NCBI RefSeq assembly: GCF_937770335.1
Contig: NZ_CALJHY010000004.1
Location: 1-64,000 of the forward strand
From: an uncultured Glaciecola sp.
GTDB taxonomy: Bacteria > Pseudomonadota > Gammaproteobacteria > Enterobacterales > Alteromonadaceae
Length of the DNA stretch: 64,000 bases
Reading direction: 5' to 3'
The position numbers and the translations under genes are program-made. Positions 9,760 through 19,998 of the stretch are shown here, piece by piece. The notes below the pieces were generated by a model. That model did no database searches. It was given only the letters and a program-made list of their open reading frames with translations, and had not been told where the DNA came from. Positions within the stretch are counted from its first letter, which is position 1, and each line of letters starts with the position of its first letter.

Positions 9760-11763
9760 TCACAATATTGATGACAATTTGCTTTGTAGTGGAGTTAGGA
9801 ACTCTTCAAAAGGCTTCCATGCGTCGAGCCCTTTTGTGTTGATAGGCTGTCGAACTTGTTCAGAACTAGCTGTGTTTACCGCGCGAGAATTATTATAAAA
9901 TTCAAGACAGTTATGCTCAAAAGGCAAACCACAAAAATCTAGCACTTGCCTAATCTGATTTTCAAAATCGTTAACTACATCTTCATAAGAGACGGTTAGC
10001 ACCTGATTAGGAAGTACTTTGTGCCAATGATCCATTAAGATGAGATAATCTTGATAGTAGCGGGCAATATTCTCTAAGTCATAACTAAAAGCTTGTCCGG
10101 TGGAAAACAATTGTTTAAAGCCACTAAAGCAAGCGGACATTGGCTGACGACGTGCATCAATGATTTTTGCGTTGGGCAATATAAGCTTAATTAATCCGAT
10201 ATGAGCAAAATTATTGGGCATTTTATCAATGAAAAAAGGTGCATCACCCCGGTGTCTCTTAGTTTTGCTTATATATTCCTTACCCAAAGTAAGGCGTTGC
10301 TCTGCAGAGAGTTCAGCAATAACTTCGGGATATTTAGATACTTCATTACGTTTTTTACGGCCACTTAATTTTCGAACCATCGCAATAATATCTGGCAACT
10401 CCTTGGTACCATCCACCATTGAATGACTTGCTAATATTTGCTCTAGCAACGTAGAACCAGAACGAGGAAGTCCAACTATAAATATTGGATCGCCTCTACT
10501 GCAGCCCTGCTCACTGTTATTTTCGAAAATGGGTGATTGACACGTTTTAATAGTTCGTTCAATTAGTTCTGTTGTTTCGTCAGCATCGTAGCGTTCAATA
10601 CTTTGTTTAGATTCATTACCTAATTTATAATAATGAAATGATTTTTCAAATTCTTTGTTGTCTTCAAGTGCCTTGCCTAATGCAAAACATATATTGATCC
10701 GATCAAATGAAGAGAGCTGTTTTATCTTCATTTGTTTTTTCATTAGTTGTATTTCAAACGGTTCAAAACGAAAGGTCTTTAGATTAGCCAAACTCCAATA
10801 AGCTTCTCCGTAGCTCGGTTCGCACACAATTGCCTGTCTATAAGAAGTAATAGCAGCTTCTTGCTCTCCAATTGTTTTGAGTGCGTGTCCTCTGCTGGTA
10901 TACAGATTTGCTTGTTCAGGTAATACATTAATTAACGCATCATATAGTGCTATTGCTTCTGCAAATTGCCCTAGCCTCACCAAAATAGCCGCTTTGAGTA
11001 TTTGTTGCGGAGGAACATTGGGCTGGTACTTTTCTAAGGTTGCTATTTCTAATAGTGCTTGTTGGCTTTTTTCTTGTTTATTTAAAACATGCGCATAATT
11101 TAAACGGGCAAGATGGTAATCAGGTGCTAAGCTTAAGCAGCGCACAAGCAACTGCTCAGCATCTTCGAATACGCCTAATTTGATTGCTATCTCAGCAAGT
11201 AATCTCAACGCGCTTACATCATCGGGGGATTGTTTCAGATAATCACGGCAGTGGCGCTCACTCAACGCTAATTTACCATCTATGAAGGCTTGCAAAGCCT
11301 TTCCCAGAAGAGGGTGCTTCGCGGAAAAACGTAAGTAACTATTATAGGCTTGTTCGGAAGCGTTGCTGTCACCAATCGCAAGCAGTAATTCAGATAGAAG
11401 TCTCCAACTGTGAATTAAATTAGCATCAATGTTAACGGCATCTTTCAATGATACTATGGCCGGTTTTATTTGTTTTAAGGCATGCAGTGTGAAACCGAGC
11501 TCTTGGTGAGCTAGTGCAAAATGAGGTGTTTGTTTTACTAATACTTGTAAGATTTTTTTAGCTTCACTGAAGCGTTCTAAGCCTTTGAGCGCAAGACCAA
11601 CGATAAAAAGCGCATTGGGTTCTTTAGGAAATGATTTTAGAATTTCCTTACCTTGTTGTTCTGCAGAAGCGAAAGCGTTGTGTTGCAGCATCTCTTGCGC
11701 ATGCTGGACCGCAACACGAATATCATTTGTACTCTGTCCGTTTTGCTCTTCGTATTGAGTCAT
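9760..11763 (-). CDS. TPR-repeat sulfotransferase
   Basis: The roughly 667-residue protein combines an N-terminal array of tetratricopeptide repeats (about residues 10-350, with repeated A..L...G....A motifs) with a C-terminal PAPS-dependent sulfotransferase domain. The 5'-phosphosulfate loop is PIFIVGLPRSGSTLLEQIL (about 425-443), and the 3'-phosphate-binding stretch RRQPMSACFSGFKQLF lies about 110 residues later. The family moves sulfate from PAPS to an unidentified acceptor; in this clade the gene often neighbours TonB receptors. The ATG at 11763 has GAGG six bases upstream, so I preferred it to the upstream TTG at 11814. It is the first minus-strand gene of the cluster, divergent from the LysR gene. 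Confidence 0.85.
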   Translation of the reverse strand: MTQYEEQNGQSTNDIRVAVQHAQEMLQHNAFASAEQQGKEILKSFPKEPNALFIVGLALKGLERFSEAKKILQVLVKQTPHFALAHQELGFTLHALKQIKPAIVSLKDAVNIDANLIHSWRLLSELLLAIGDSNASEQAYNSYLRFSAKHPLLGKALQAFIDGKLALSERHCRDYLKQSPDDVSALRLLAEIAIKLGVFEDAEQLLVRCLSLAPDYHLARLNYAHVLNKQEKSQQALLEIATLEKYQPNVPPQQILKAAILVRLGQFAEAIALYDALINVLPEQANLYTSRGHALKTIGEQEAAITSYRQAIVCEPSYGEAYWSLANLKTFRFEPFEIQLMKKQMKIKQLSSFDRINICFALGKALEDNKEFEKSFHYYKLGNESKQSIERYDADETTELIERTIKTCQSPIFENNSEQGCSRGDPIFIVGLPRSGSTLLEQILASHSMVDGTKELPDIIAMVRKLSGRKKRNEVSKYPEVIAELSAEQRLTLGKEYISKTKRHRGDAPFFIDKMPNNFAHIGLIKLILPNAKIIDARRQPMSACFSGFKQLFSTGQAFSYDLENIARYYQDYLILMDHWHKVLPNQVLTVSYEDVVNDFENQIRQVLDFCGLPFEHNCLEFYNNSRAVNTASSEQVRQPINTKGLDAWKPFEEFLTPLQSKLSSIL

Positions 11764-11886
11764 CAGGATCCTCATTTTTAACATTATATTGACATGCATA
11801 ATTTGCTCTGACAAACTAATTTTACTTGTTCATGGTTGAAATTAATTCAACTGTAATTAGACTCATGAGGTCTAAAGGGTGTTAAT

Positions 11887-12807
11887 TTGCGAAAGAAAAT
11901 CCCACCTTTAAATTCTTTAAAAAGTTTTGAAGCGGCTGCTAGGCATGGTTCATTTAGAAATGCAGCCGATGAGCTATTTGTATCTGTTTCAGCGATAAGT
12001 CATCAAATAAAGCAACTAGAACATGTACTTAATGTCGAGTTATTCATTCGAAGAACACGTTCAGTGGAACTCACTAAAATTGGTAAGCAGTATTATCCTA
12101 TTCTTCGCGACGCTTTTGATAAAATTGCAGAGGGAACAGACTTAATTTTAAGACCAACACGATCAGACGTGTTAACGATTCAATTATATTCAACATTAGC
12201 TATTCGCTGGCTGATACCGAGACTGCCAGACTTTCAAAGCAAGCACCCTAATATCAGTGTTAGACTAAACACCTCACAGTTCGATGTTGATTTTGATAAA
12301 AGTGACGTTGATGCCTGTGTGATGATTGGTAACCGAGCCGCTGATGGCTTGCATTACTCATATTTATTTTCTAGCGATGTTTTTCCCGTGTGTAGCCCTA
12401 ATTTACTCAAAGGAAAAGAGCGACTGGAGCATCCTGAGCAACTAAATGAGTTTACTATATTGCAGGTTTATCCTTCAGATAGGGACTGGTATATTTGGCT
12501 AGATGACGTGGGGTGTACTTCTGTTGATCCCGACTCAGGACTACAGTTTGATAGCTACGATCATTCAATTTCTATTGCCTTACAAGGCATGGGAGTGGCA
12601 CTTGGTATGCAGCCTTATGTCAGCAAAGAGTTAACATCAGGCATGTTGATCGAACCGTTTCCTGAGATGCGTGTTAAACATCACAGTGATTGGTATTTCG
12701 TTTATCGACAGGAAAAATTCGAGCAGAAAAAAATTCAACTATTCGAAGCGTGGTTAATCGAGCAAATAAAAGCCGACCCTGAGCTTAGTATTTCACGAGA
12801 AAGATAA
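11887..12807 (+). CDS. LysR-family transcriptional regulator (GcvA-like)
   Basis: The 306-residue regulator has an N-terminal winged helix (LNSLKSFEAAARHGSFRNAA then SAISHQIKQLE, about residues 6-45) and a substrate-binding domain (about 90-295). The helix reads like GcvA-type LysR proteins. Translation appears to begin at TTG 11887, with AGGG placed upstream and no better ATG in frame. It is divergent from the seven-gene minus-strand cluster with about 120 bases between starts, the usual LysR arrangement, so it probably controls the cluster in response to the substrate or an intermediate. The inducer is unknown. Confidence 0.88.
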   Translation: MRKKIPPLNSLKSFEAAARHGSFRNAADELFVSVSAISHQIKQLEHVLNVELFIRRTRSVELTKIGKQYYPILRDAFDKIAEGTDLILRPTRSDVLTIQLYSTLAIRWLIPRLPDFQSKHPNISVRLNTSQFDVDFDKSDVDACVMIGNRAADGLHYSYLFSSDVFPVCSPNLLKGKERLEHPEQLNEFTILQVYPSDRDWYIWLDDVGCTSVDPDSGLQFDSYDHSISIALQGMGVALGMQPYVSKELTSGMLIEPFPEMRVKHHSDWYFVYRQEKFEQKKIQLFEAWLIEQIKADPELSISRER

Positions 12808-13029
12808 AAAACCTCGACTCTGCTCACCAGCTTCACTCTTAAACGGAGCGCCTTCGTTGGCATCGAAAAATAAACACATCGTCGCAAACGTATTCTTACG
12901 TGTGCTTCAAAAAAGTTTACAGATTACCTTAAAAACAAGCATATACCTTATATCTGCTTTGTTACCTTTACCGACCAAAAATCTAACTCAAAATTAGGCT
13001 GTTTTATTGGCAAGTATCACACTTTATTG

Positions 13030-13977
13030 TCAGCTCATATCTTGCATAACCAATTTAGGTGTTCGGTCTACGTAAAATAGCCCCCAATGTTTTTCGGGCT
13101 CTTGTGGGTCGTCTGAACCCTTCCAAGGTTCATCAAAAGCCTCAAATACAAAAGTAAGTATCTTTTCGCTATTAGTCCAGCTTAACAGCTGTTGATAGTA
13201 CTCAGCTTGCAAGCTATCAGAAGCATTCCATGATTCTATTCCGCAGCCATTAGATTGCGTAGTCCAGCCAGCCTCAGTAATCACAATCGGCACACCCGGG
13301 TTACAATGCTGTACTGAGTAATAATTCTGCTTGGTATACTCGAGTGCATTTTCGATGCTTTGAAACTCCCATACCGGATAGGTATGAATAGAAATAAAGT
13401 CAATCTCCTTAACCAATGGTGCCAGCTTGTTAGTCCACGGCACATAATTTTCGCAAAACGTAATAGGCACTGCAATTTTACTTTTAATACGCTGTGCAAA
13501 CTCCACTAAACGCTCAACTGGCACCATATGATCGGTCCACTCAACGCTAGCTTCGTTACCAATAGATACTGAGCATACGTTATCAGGATAGCGGCTAGTT
13601 AAATCGATTAATCGCTCGATGTCATCGTTATTCGCTTGACGATTCTGCGCTAGCTGTTGTTCGCTAAAATCAGCTCCCCAAGGACAATTTGGATTACTCA
13701 TTTCAGCTGCAATGTCGACTCCCAACATCAATGTAAAGTCGAGATTTTCATTGGTGATTACCGACAGCACTGTTTCGGCATGTTGGCTGCAATCATAAAG
13801 CCGTAGGTAAGACCAATCTGATAATAATAATAAGTCTTCTTTGATTTGTGCGTAACTAGGGTATATGCCTGCTCGTGGGTTTTGCCCTTCTCTATAACCT
13901 GAATAACAGATAGCTTGTCCATGCTTTCGACCCATCAGTTTCTCAAGGGAAGTCAATTGAGCCGATTCATTTGGCAT
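13030..13977 (-). CDS. glycoside hydrolase family 17-like protein (second copy)
   Basis: The 315-residue TIM-barrel protein has the GH17 acid/base strand SVSIGNEASVEW (Glu in GNE) and the nucleophile strand IVITEAGWTT (Glu in TEAGW), plus SYLRLYDCS near the start, like the RIYG region of GH17. GH17 enzymes cut or transfer beta-1,3-glucosyl units. There is no signal peptide, so it should act in the cytoplasm unless exported otherwise. It overlaps the upstream GH17 gene by 11 bases, and the two are clearly co-translated. The two copies are divergent in sequence, suggesting different chain lengths or hydrolase versus transglycosylase roles, which is inference. Confidence 0.85.
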   Translation of the reverse strand: MPNESAQLTSLEKLMGRKHGQAICYSGYREGQNPRAGIYPSYAQIKEDLLLLSDWSYLRLYDCSQHAETVLSVITNENLDFTLMLGVDIAAEMSNPNCPWGADFSEQQLAQNRQANNDDIERLIDLTSRYPDNVCSVSIGNEASVEWTDHMVPVERLVEFAQRIKSKIAVPITFCENYVPWTNKLAPLVKEIDFISIHTYPVWEFQSIENALEYTKQNYYSVQHCNPGVPIVITEAGWTTQSNGCGIESWNASDSLQAEYYQQLLSWTNSEKILTFVFEAFDEPWKGSDDPQEPEKHWGLFYVDRTPKLVMQDMS

Positions 13978-14854
13978 ATTTATGGTTTCCGTCTTTGTCT
14001 AATATGCCCCAATAAGCGCCAACATCACCTTCATCTGCAACCTTCCAGTCTTCATCGAAAGAAGAAAAGTAGAACATATCAATACCCTCTTCTTGCGTCC
14101 AATGATACGCATCCACAAAATAGCGAATCGCGTTTTCATAAGAAGGAACCGCGGCTCTGTCAGGGGTGCCTTGATCCGGCCAGCCAGTTTCACTCACAAT
14201 GACGGGTTTGCCGTTTGCTATTTTTACGGCGCGGGTATACATGTTTTTCATATATGCTAGTGCGTGTTCAGCCGGGTAACCTTCCCAAAAAGGATAGCAA
14301 TTAGCGAAAATAACATCGCATGCATCGGCAACCGAAGGGTGATTTTCAAATAGAAAATATGCATCAACATAACCTACGGGAATGCCCGGAGCGCCTCGTT
14401 TTGCTCTATTAATGTAATCCACCAATTGCTGCTCAGTCATTTCTTCTCGCAACATTACTTCATTGCCTACTGCCAACATGTCTGCGTGACCTGCTTGAGC
14501 AATGTCGATTGCATTACGGAGTTCTTTTTCATTGTTCTCAAAATCATCATCTAACCAAACCCCGACCATCGTTTTTAGTTCGTATTCAGCTGCAATTTTG
14601 GGTATCAATTCATTCCCTTGAGTACATGAAAATGTGCGTATCCATTTTACGTAAGGCAAAATTAACTGTAAACGCTCGTGTATCTGCTTTTCTGTAATTT
14701 GAGTACCAGGTGCTTGACCCGAAACATACGGACTAAATGACAAGCCATGGATCTTACTGTCTAATAGTCTTTTAGCTTCTGTTTGCAATTCAGAAACCGA
14801 TAATTGCGCTGCTGTTAAACGCTGATTACGATAATATTTTCCGGACATAGTCAT
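13967..14854 (-). CDS. glycoside hydrolase family 17-like protein (first copy)
   Basis: The 295-residue TIM-barrel protein carries GH17 signatures: GLSFSPYVSGQ near the start, VKWIRTFSC, the acid/base strand MLAVGNEVMLRE and the nucleophile strand VIVSETGWPDQG. The size fits a bare GH17 catalytic domain with no carbohydrate-binding module. No signal peptide is visible. It is upstream of, and overlaps, the second GH17 gene, and lies 260 bases after the exported hydrolase gene. A second ATG two codons in (14848) has better ribosome-binding-site spacing and may be the true start. Together with the neighbours it points to beta-1,3-glucan (laminarin-like) metabolism or remodelling. Confidence 0.87.
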   Translation of the reverse strand: MTMSGKYYRNQRLTAAQLSVSELQTEAKRLLDSKIHGLSFSPYVSGQAPGTQITEKQIHERLQLILPYVKWIRTFSCTQGNELIPKIAAEYELKTMVGVWLDDDFENNEKELRNAIDIAQAGHADMLAVGNEVMLREEMTEQQLVDYINRAKRGAPGIPVGYVDAYFLFENHPSVADACDVIFANCYPFWEGYPAEHALAYMKNMYTRAVKIANGKPVIVSETGWPDQGTPDRAAVPSYENAIRYFVDAYHWTQEEGIDMFYFSSFDEDWKVADEGDVGAYWGILDKDGNHKYAK

Positions 14855-15114
14855 CTCTATTTAAAAGTTAAGAAACTAAAGCTATTTTAGTGCCTTAATC
14901 ATGTTTATTTATAATATCAACTCGATACCACATTAAAAAAATAAAAAATCGCCCACGGTTTGCACTTGGCAAGCGATTGCTCGAGACCCATTCAATCAAT
15001 GCATAACAACAGAACACTGCTAAAAAACGTTAATTTTCTAACAACCCTATTCTGCGAAATCTATGTACGAAAAACAAAATGGCCTCGATGGGAGCTATTT
15101 AAACGATTATTGAA

Positions 15115-16555
15115 CTACTTCACGTAAAACGGAATGTTCGCATGCGCTGCATTATCATTACCGTCAAACGCATACACAAATAGACGATATGCACCTGACT
15201 TTTCAGGAGCTATTAACTCAATAACGGCATCCTGATTTTTAATCACACCATCTACGATTGGCGGCACATACTCAGAGTCTCCACCGACGCTGTCAGAGCT
15301 TGATTCTGAGCGAATTTTCCAAAGGTAACGAATATTGTCTTCCTCCGAATCAACCACAGTGACCGAGGCTTTATATGCTTGGCCTGCGCCGAGATATACG
15401 TCATCAAAAGCATCCTGCTCATCCAGAATAATCAGACTAATTCGAGGAGCTCGATTTTCAGGCCAGCTGCCACGCCATATATGATGCATAACATCTACGG
15501 CTTCTGTTTTTTCGCCAGTGTCTAAAAACATACCGTACCAAGTAGACGTTTTTTCCTGCTTTTGTCCCCACAAAAATACATAGTTGCCTATTGCCTGCTC
15601 GCTATAATGATTCGAGCACTTGCGAATAGCTTTTTGAATAATTACTGGCTTTTTCCGTACTGGTATTCTCCACTGGCGCGCCCCACTCAGTTGTATGCAC
15701 TTCCCAATGACCAACCGCTCCCCATTCCGTTATGAAATAAGGCTTATCAAAACCAAATTCTTTTATGTATTGGGGTAAATTGAGAAGATCAGCGTACATC
15801 TGAAAGCTAATAAAATCTAAATCTGGTGCTCGCTCGGCTATCGCCACTAGTGCTTTTTTATCGAAGCCTGCTAATGCTGTTGTTGTTGGATGGTTAGGAT
15901 CGAGTTCTTTGATCATTTTCGCAGTATCATTCACCGCATCAAATACTTTTGGATTCGTGAAATCAAAGTTCACTTCATTCCCAATAATCCAGGTTAATAG
16001 TGCTGGGTGATCTTTATACTTTTCAACTCTTACTCTGTTTTCAGCAAGTTGTTTAGCTACTGCGGCATTATCGTCGTAATCAAAGCCATGGCGCTCTCTT
16101 GCGAACTCTAAGCACAATGAAACCGTAATTCCCATTGCGTAAGCTCGGTCTAATAATTGTTCAGCTGGCTCAGCATGGTTATCAACGGCCCAATTGCGCA
16201 TTGAATTACCACCGAATTTGACGAGACTATCGAGATCAGTTGACGAAATACCGGCTCCTCTTACTTGATAAGGTTCTCCCCCCCTAAGTAACTTGTAATT
16301 GCCATTCTCTTCAATAATCTCAACTTTAATTGGCGTTTGATTTTTAATTGCTATTTTACTTCTCTTTACCGCTACATGGCTGTTTCCAGCTACATGGTTT
16401 ATTGCCACTGCATCATTGCTCATGTTGCCGGCCTTTTTAACAGCTAAAGAAGGGGATGAGCTCACCATCCCCGCAGCATAAGCGACGTGACAAACGCTCG
16501 TAGCACTCAATATGCTGGTCACAAAAGCTGATAATAATATTTTACTAGGCTTCAT
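15115..16555 (-). pseudogene. exported clan GH-A glycoside hydrolase (GH2-like TIM barrel), frame broken
   Basis: Two minus-strand frames form one protein of about 479 residues. The first (16555 down to 15602) has a signal peptide (ILLSAFVTSILSATSVCHVAYA), a linker, and a TIM barrel with acid/base WIIGNEVNF and nucleophile YFITEWGAVG. It stops just after SYSQVLES. The second frame continues with YSEQAIGNYVFLWGQKQ, runs through WYGMFLDTGEK and ends with an Ig-like C-terminal domain. Removing one base near 15606 joins them. Similar full-length proteins in marine Gammaproteobacteria are labelled GH2 TIM-barrel proteins. It leads the GH17 genes, so it should be the exported partner. Whether the break is real cannot be told from one sequence. 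Confidence 0.75.
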
Positions 16556-16616
16556 ATTTACTCACACAATTACGTTTTTGCTTGAAATAATATCTTTGCT
16601 GTTCACTTGAAAATAC

Positions 16617-16644
16617 AACTGTTATTATTTTGTTAATAACAGTT
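16617..16644. promoter_or_regulatory. 11-bp-arm inverted repeat, probable operator
   Basis: AACTGTTATTA (16617-16627) and TAATAACAGTT (16634-16644) are perfect inverted copies separated by six bases. The site lies about 60-90 bases before the exported hydrolase start and about 140 bases before the kinase start, in the divergent promoter region. No T-tract follows on a useful side, so an operator is more likely than a terminator. The bound protein is unknown. Confidence 0.5.
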
Positions 16645-16784
16645 TGCGTTGTTTCCCCCTCCGGTCTCAAATAAAATGAGATAGGGTGGTCTTTTTGAAA
16701 GCTAGAATGGATGAATGGCATAGATATGAGCAACTGGGATGTGTAAACTGAGCGCATGTTAATATTAGGTAAACAAACTAGCCA

Positions 16785-17916
16785 ATGATTAGTACAATTA
16801 ACCAATCCGTAAAAATGGCGATAAAACAAGACGCTACCCACCGCTTTTGGTTCTGGCAAGCTAGCTTTTGGCTGTTTCTTAGCACGGTCAGTTTTTTTAC
16901 CTTGACGTTGTGGTACAGCCAAGTCACATTGGCAAATGTAGTACACACACTATTGCAAGCAATCCTTGGTTTATTCTTCTCCGTAATACTCTACAAAATC
17001 TTCGATCGAATATGGGATAAATCCATCATATACAGGCTTTGTATTGGCTTGTTCATGGTATTTATTTTCGCGTTTATTTGGACTATATTCAGAATGCAAG
17101 CGCTCGCTTGGTTGACGCCCGCCGATCAAGTATGGGGTGAGTTTGGCGGTTGGTTTTTTCGCCAGTATATTTATATTCTTATGTTGGACCGGATTATTTC
17201 ACGGTATTCGCTATTATGAATTATTACAGTCCGAGCATGAAATAATGCTTGGCGCTGAGGACGCTACTCGTAAAGAGCATATTAAACGTATTGAAGCCCA
17301 AAGCGTCGCGCGTGACGCCAAATTGAAAATGTTACGCTACCAGCTCAATCCACACTTTTTGTGTAACACGTTAAACGCGATTAATTCGCTTATTGAGATA
17401 CAAGAATCTGAAAAAGCGCAAGCGATGACCGTTCAATTAAGTCAATTTTTACGCCATTCATTGGATAATGATCCCGACACTAAAATCACATTAAGAGATG
17501 AAATTGGCGCGCTAAATCTTTATTTAGAAATTGAAAAGACGCGATTTGCAGACCGCTTAAAACTTGATTTTTTGGTAGATGAACAAGCCCAAGAAGCACT
17601 CGTGCCGAGTTTGCTATTGCAACCCATTATTGAAAACTCGATGAAACACGCCATATCGAAAAACGAAAAAGGTGGTATCATCGTATTGCGAGCGGGTATT
17701 AATCAAGGAAGACTGATCATCGAAATTAGTGATACAGGTGCAAGTCATCCACATAGCAAACCGCTAGACTTTAGAAATGAAACGGGTGTGGGTTTAGAAA
17801 ATATTGAGCAACGTTTGACGGTACTTTACGATGACGACTATCAGATAAATACCATGCGTCGGGCAGAGGGCGGACGCTCTACTTACATTAATATGCCTTT
17901 TGAACTATCGGATTAA
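16785..17916 (+). pseudogene. LytS-type membrane sensor histidine kinase, frame broken
   Basis: Two plus-strand frames make one protein of about 376 residues. The N-terminal frame (16785 to about 17160) gives three membrane helices and runs to EFGGWFF. The second frame supplies the fourth helix (ASIFIFLCWTGLFHG), the His-kinase motif LRYQLNPHFLCNTLNAINSL with the phospho-accepting His, the N-box LLLQPIIENSMKHAI, and G-boxes ISDTG and GVGLENIEQRL. The frames meet at a run of six T (17154-17159); five T would restore one frame. The C-terminal part alone could still be translated from 17137. It is two bases upstream of its response regulator gene, forming a LytS/LytTR pair next to the glucan genes. 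Confidence 0.78.
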
Positions 17917-17918
17917 AA

Positions 17919-18749
17919 ATGACGATATTAAGAACAATCATTGTTGACGACGAACCACTTGCATTAAGATTATTGGCTGCAAAACTGGGTAAGTTGCCGA
18001 ATATAGAGATCGTCGCTCAATGCTCCAATGGCAGAGAAGCGATAGCCGCTATTATTGAACTGACTCCCGACTTACTCTTTTTAGATATTCAAATGCCAGG
18101 CTTAACTGGTTTGGATGTAGTGAAACAACTGCAAAGCGATACAATGCCTCTGGTCGTTTTTGCTACCGCCTATGAACAATATGCATTAGAAGCATTTGAC
18201 GCTCATGCCGTTGATTACGTGCTTAAACCGATTGACGATGAACGTATTCAACGGGCCGTAGCTAGAGCACAAGAACGTTTTTCAATCCGATTAGACGACA
18301 AAATTGAAAACAAAAATGAAGTCATTAGTGCAATTGCTCAAATAGAGCAACAGCATGAGAAAACAATTACTTGGATGGCGACGGATTCAATCCATCAAGA
18401 TCCACAACATACAGATATAAAAAATCGTAAGATTGTTATTAAAGATCGAGACGAAATACATTTATTAAAACAAAAGGACATACAGTGGATTGATGCTGCT
18501 GGGGACTATGTCTGTGTGCATGCGCTGGGCGAAACTCACGTCAAACGTTGCACACTCAAAGAAATGTTAATAGAACTAGATGATACACAGTTTAAACGTG
18601 TTCACCGTTCAACTATCGTCAATTTGGAGTTTATAGACAAAGTTATTCCGCATACTAAAGGCGAGTTTTTCTTAATGATAGGAGAACATGACAAAATTAA
18701 GGTCAGCAGAAACTATAAAGATGTGGTGAAAACTTTTCTAGCGAACTAA
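17919..18749 (+). CDS. LytTR-family response regulator
   Basis: The 276-residue regulator has an N-terminal receiver domain (about residues 3-120, acidic pocket VDDEPLA and phospho-acceptor Asp in LLFLDIQMPG, with the AVDYVLKP switch region). A variable linker of about 60 residues follows, then a C-terminal LytTR DNA-binding domain (about 175-275, with DIQWIDAAGDYVCVH and FKRVHRSTIVNLEFI). It starts two bases after the kinase stop, so the two are co-translated. LytTR proteins bind direct repeats near promoters. The adjacent glycoside hydrolase genes are the obvious candidate targets, but no LytTR repeat was proven here. Confidence 0.9.
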   Translation: MTILRTIIVDDEPLALRLLAAKLGKLPNIEIVAQCSNGREAIAAIIELTPDLLFLDIQMPGLTGLDVVKQLQSDTMPLVVFATAYEQYALEAFDAHAVDYVLKPIDDERIQRAVARAQERFSIRLDDKIENKNEVISAIAQIEQQHEKTITWMATDSIHQDPQHTDIKNRKIVIKDRDEIHLLKQKDIQWIDAAGDYVCVHALGETHVKRCTLKEMLIELDDTQFKRVHRSTIVNLEFIDKVIPHTKGEFFLMIGEHDKIKVSRNYKDVVKTFLAN

Positions 18750-18870
18750 GTTTTATCTACTACGAATTATACGACCGAGCACTTAATATTTAATAAGAAT
18801 ACCGCTCTTATTTGAATTATGCACACCAGCAAAAGCACGTAACAGGTAAGTCAGCAATCGGAGTAGCGTT

Positions 18871-19998
18871 TTGAAAGCCACGCAATATAAATCATATTTT
18901 CATCTTCCGGAGGGTATTTATGCGCTGGCGCATTCTGTAGGACCATTACCTAAAGTATCGAAACTGGCGCTGCAAAATCATTACCTTGCACCTTGGGAAG
19001 AGTTAGGCGGCGATGCATGGCCTAAATGGCTGCACAGTATTGATGATTTTTGTACTTCTATTGCTCGCCTTATTAATGCGACAACTGACGAGATTTGTCC
19101 ACAATCTAACTTAGCCTCTGGTTTTTCAGCATATTTAACCGCCATTGCTAAATTGTCAAAAAATAAAGGCAAATATCGTGTCTTAATGCATCAAGATGCG
19201 TTTGCTTCCATGGGTTTTGTTGTCAGCGGTTTAGCGCAATCATATGGACTAGAATTAGTACTAGTTGAAGACAATCCAAATGATCTTAGTGCATGGACAA
19301 ACGAGCTTTCTAAGGGCCATGTGTTGGCATGTTTATTTACGCATGTGCATTCAAACACCTCTATCAAATCTGATATTGTGAGCTTAGTCAAACTAACAAA
19401 AGAACATGACACTTATGCTTTGGTTGATATTGCGCAGTCTGTCGGAGTCGTTCCCGTTGATGCTAGAATATGGGGCGCGGATGCGATATTTGGATCTTGT
19501 GTGAAATGGCTTTGTGGCGGCCCTGGTGCTGGCTTTATGTTTGTTGAAGCAACTCAAATTTGCACATTAAACCCGGATCCAGTCGGTTGGTTTTCGCATG
19601 AAAATCCGTTTGAGTTTGATATAAAGCATTATACTGCAGCCAACAATGCTAGGCGCTTTTGGGGCGGAACCCCCAGCGTTGCCTCGTACGTAACTGCTTT
19701 TGCCTCCATCAATATGATCCTCAACATCGGTGTCGACCAGGTTGCTCTGCATAATTTGGAGTTAAAGCGTTATCTATTGCAACGCTTACCAAGTAACGTG
19801 ACAATCAAGCCAACCGAAGATGAACTTCATCAACAAGGTGGCAGTTTGTGTATTGGCTGCAATGACATGGACGGCGCGGCAACAAAATTGACCCAAGCTG
19901 GGGTGAGATATGATCGTCGCGGTGATATATTTCGATTATCACTGCATATCTCAAATGACCATGATGATGCCGAAAAAATAGCAAACTGTTTCGCTTAA
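18871..19998 (+). CDS. aminotransferase class V-fold enzyme, kynureninase-like
   Basis: The 375-residue PLP-dependent enzyme has a lysine motif FGSCVKWLCGGPGAGF (about residues 208-223) that closely resembles the kynureninase segment (KW/YLNGGPG), and the acidic ALVDIAQSVGVVPVDA strand that holds the pyridine nitrogen. Translation probably starts at TTG 18871, with GGAG eight bases upstream. No other tryptophan/kynurenine genes are nearby, so true kynureninase activity is uncertain; a cysteine desulfurase-like or other C-S/C-C lyase is possible. Its 3' end overlaps the convergent phosphotransferase gene by four bases, stop codon against stop codon. Confidence 0.75.
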   Translation: MKATQYKSYFHLPEGIYALAHSVGPLPKVSKLALQNHYLAPWEELGGDAWPKWLHSIDDFCTSIARLINATTDEICPQSNLASGFSAYLTAIAKLSKNKGKYRVLMHQDAFASMGFVVSGLAQSYGLELVLVEDNPNDLSAWTNELSKGHVLACLFTHVHSNTSIKSDIVSLVKLTKEHDTYALVDIAQSVGVVPVDARIWGADAIFGSCVKWLCGGPGAGFMFVEATQICTLNPDPVGWFSHENPFEFDIKHYTAANNARRFWGGTPSVASYVTAFASINMILNIGVDQVALHNLELKRYLLQRLPSNVTIKPTEDELHQQGGSLCIGCNDMDGAATKLTQAGVRYDRRGDIFRLSLHISNDHDDAEKIANCFA

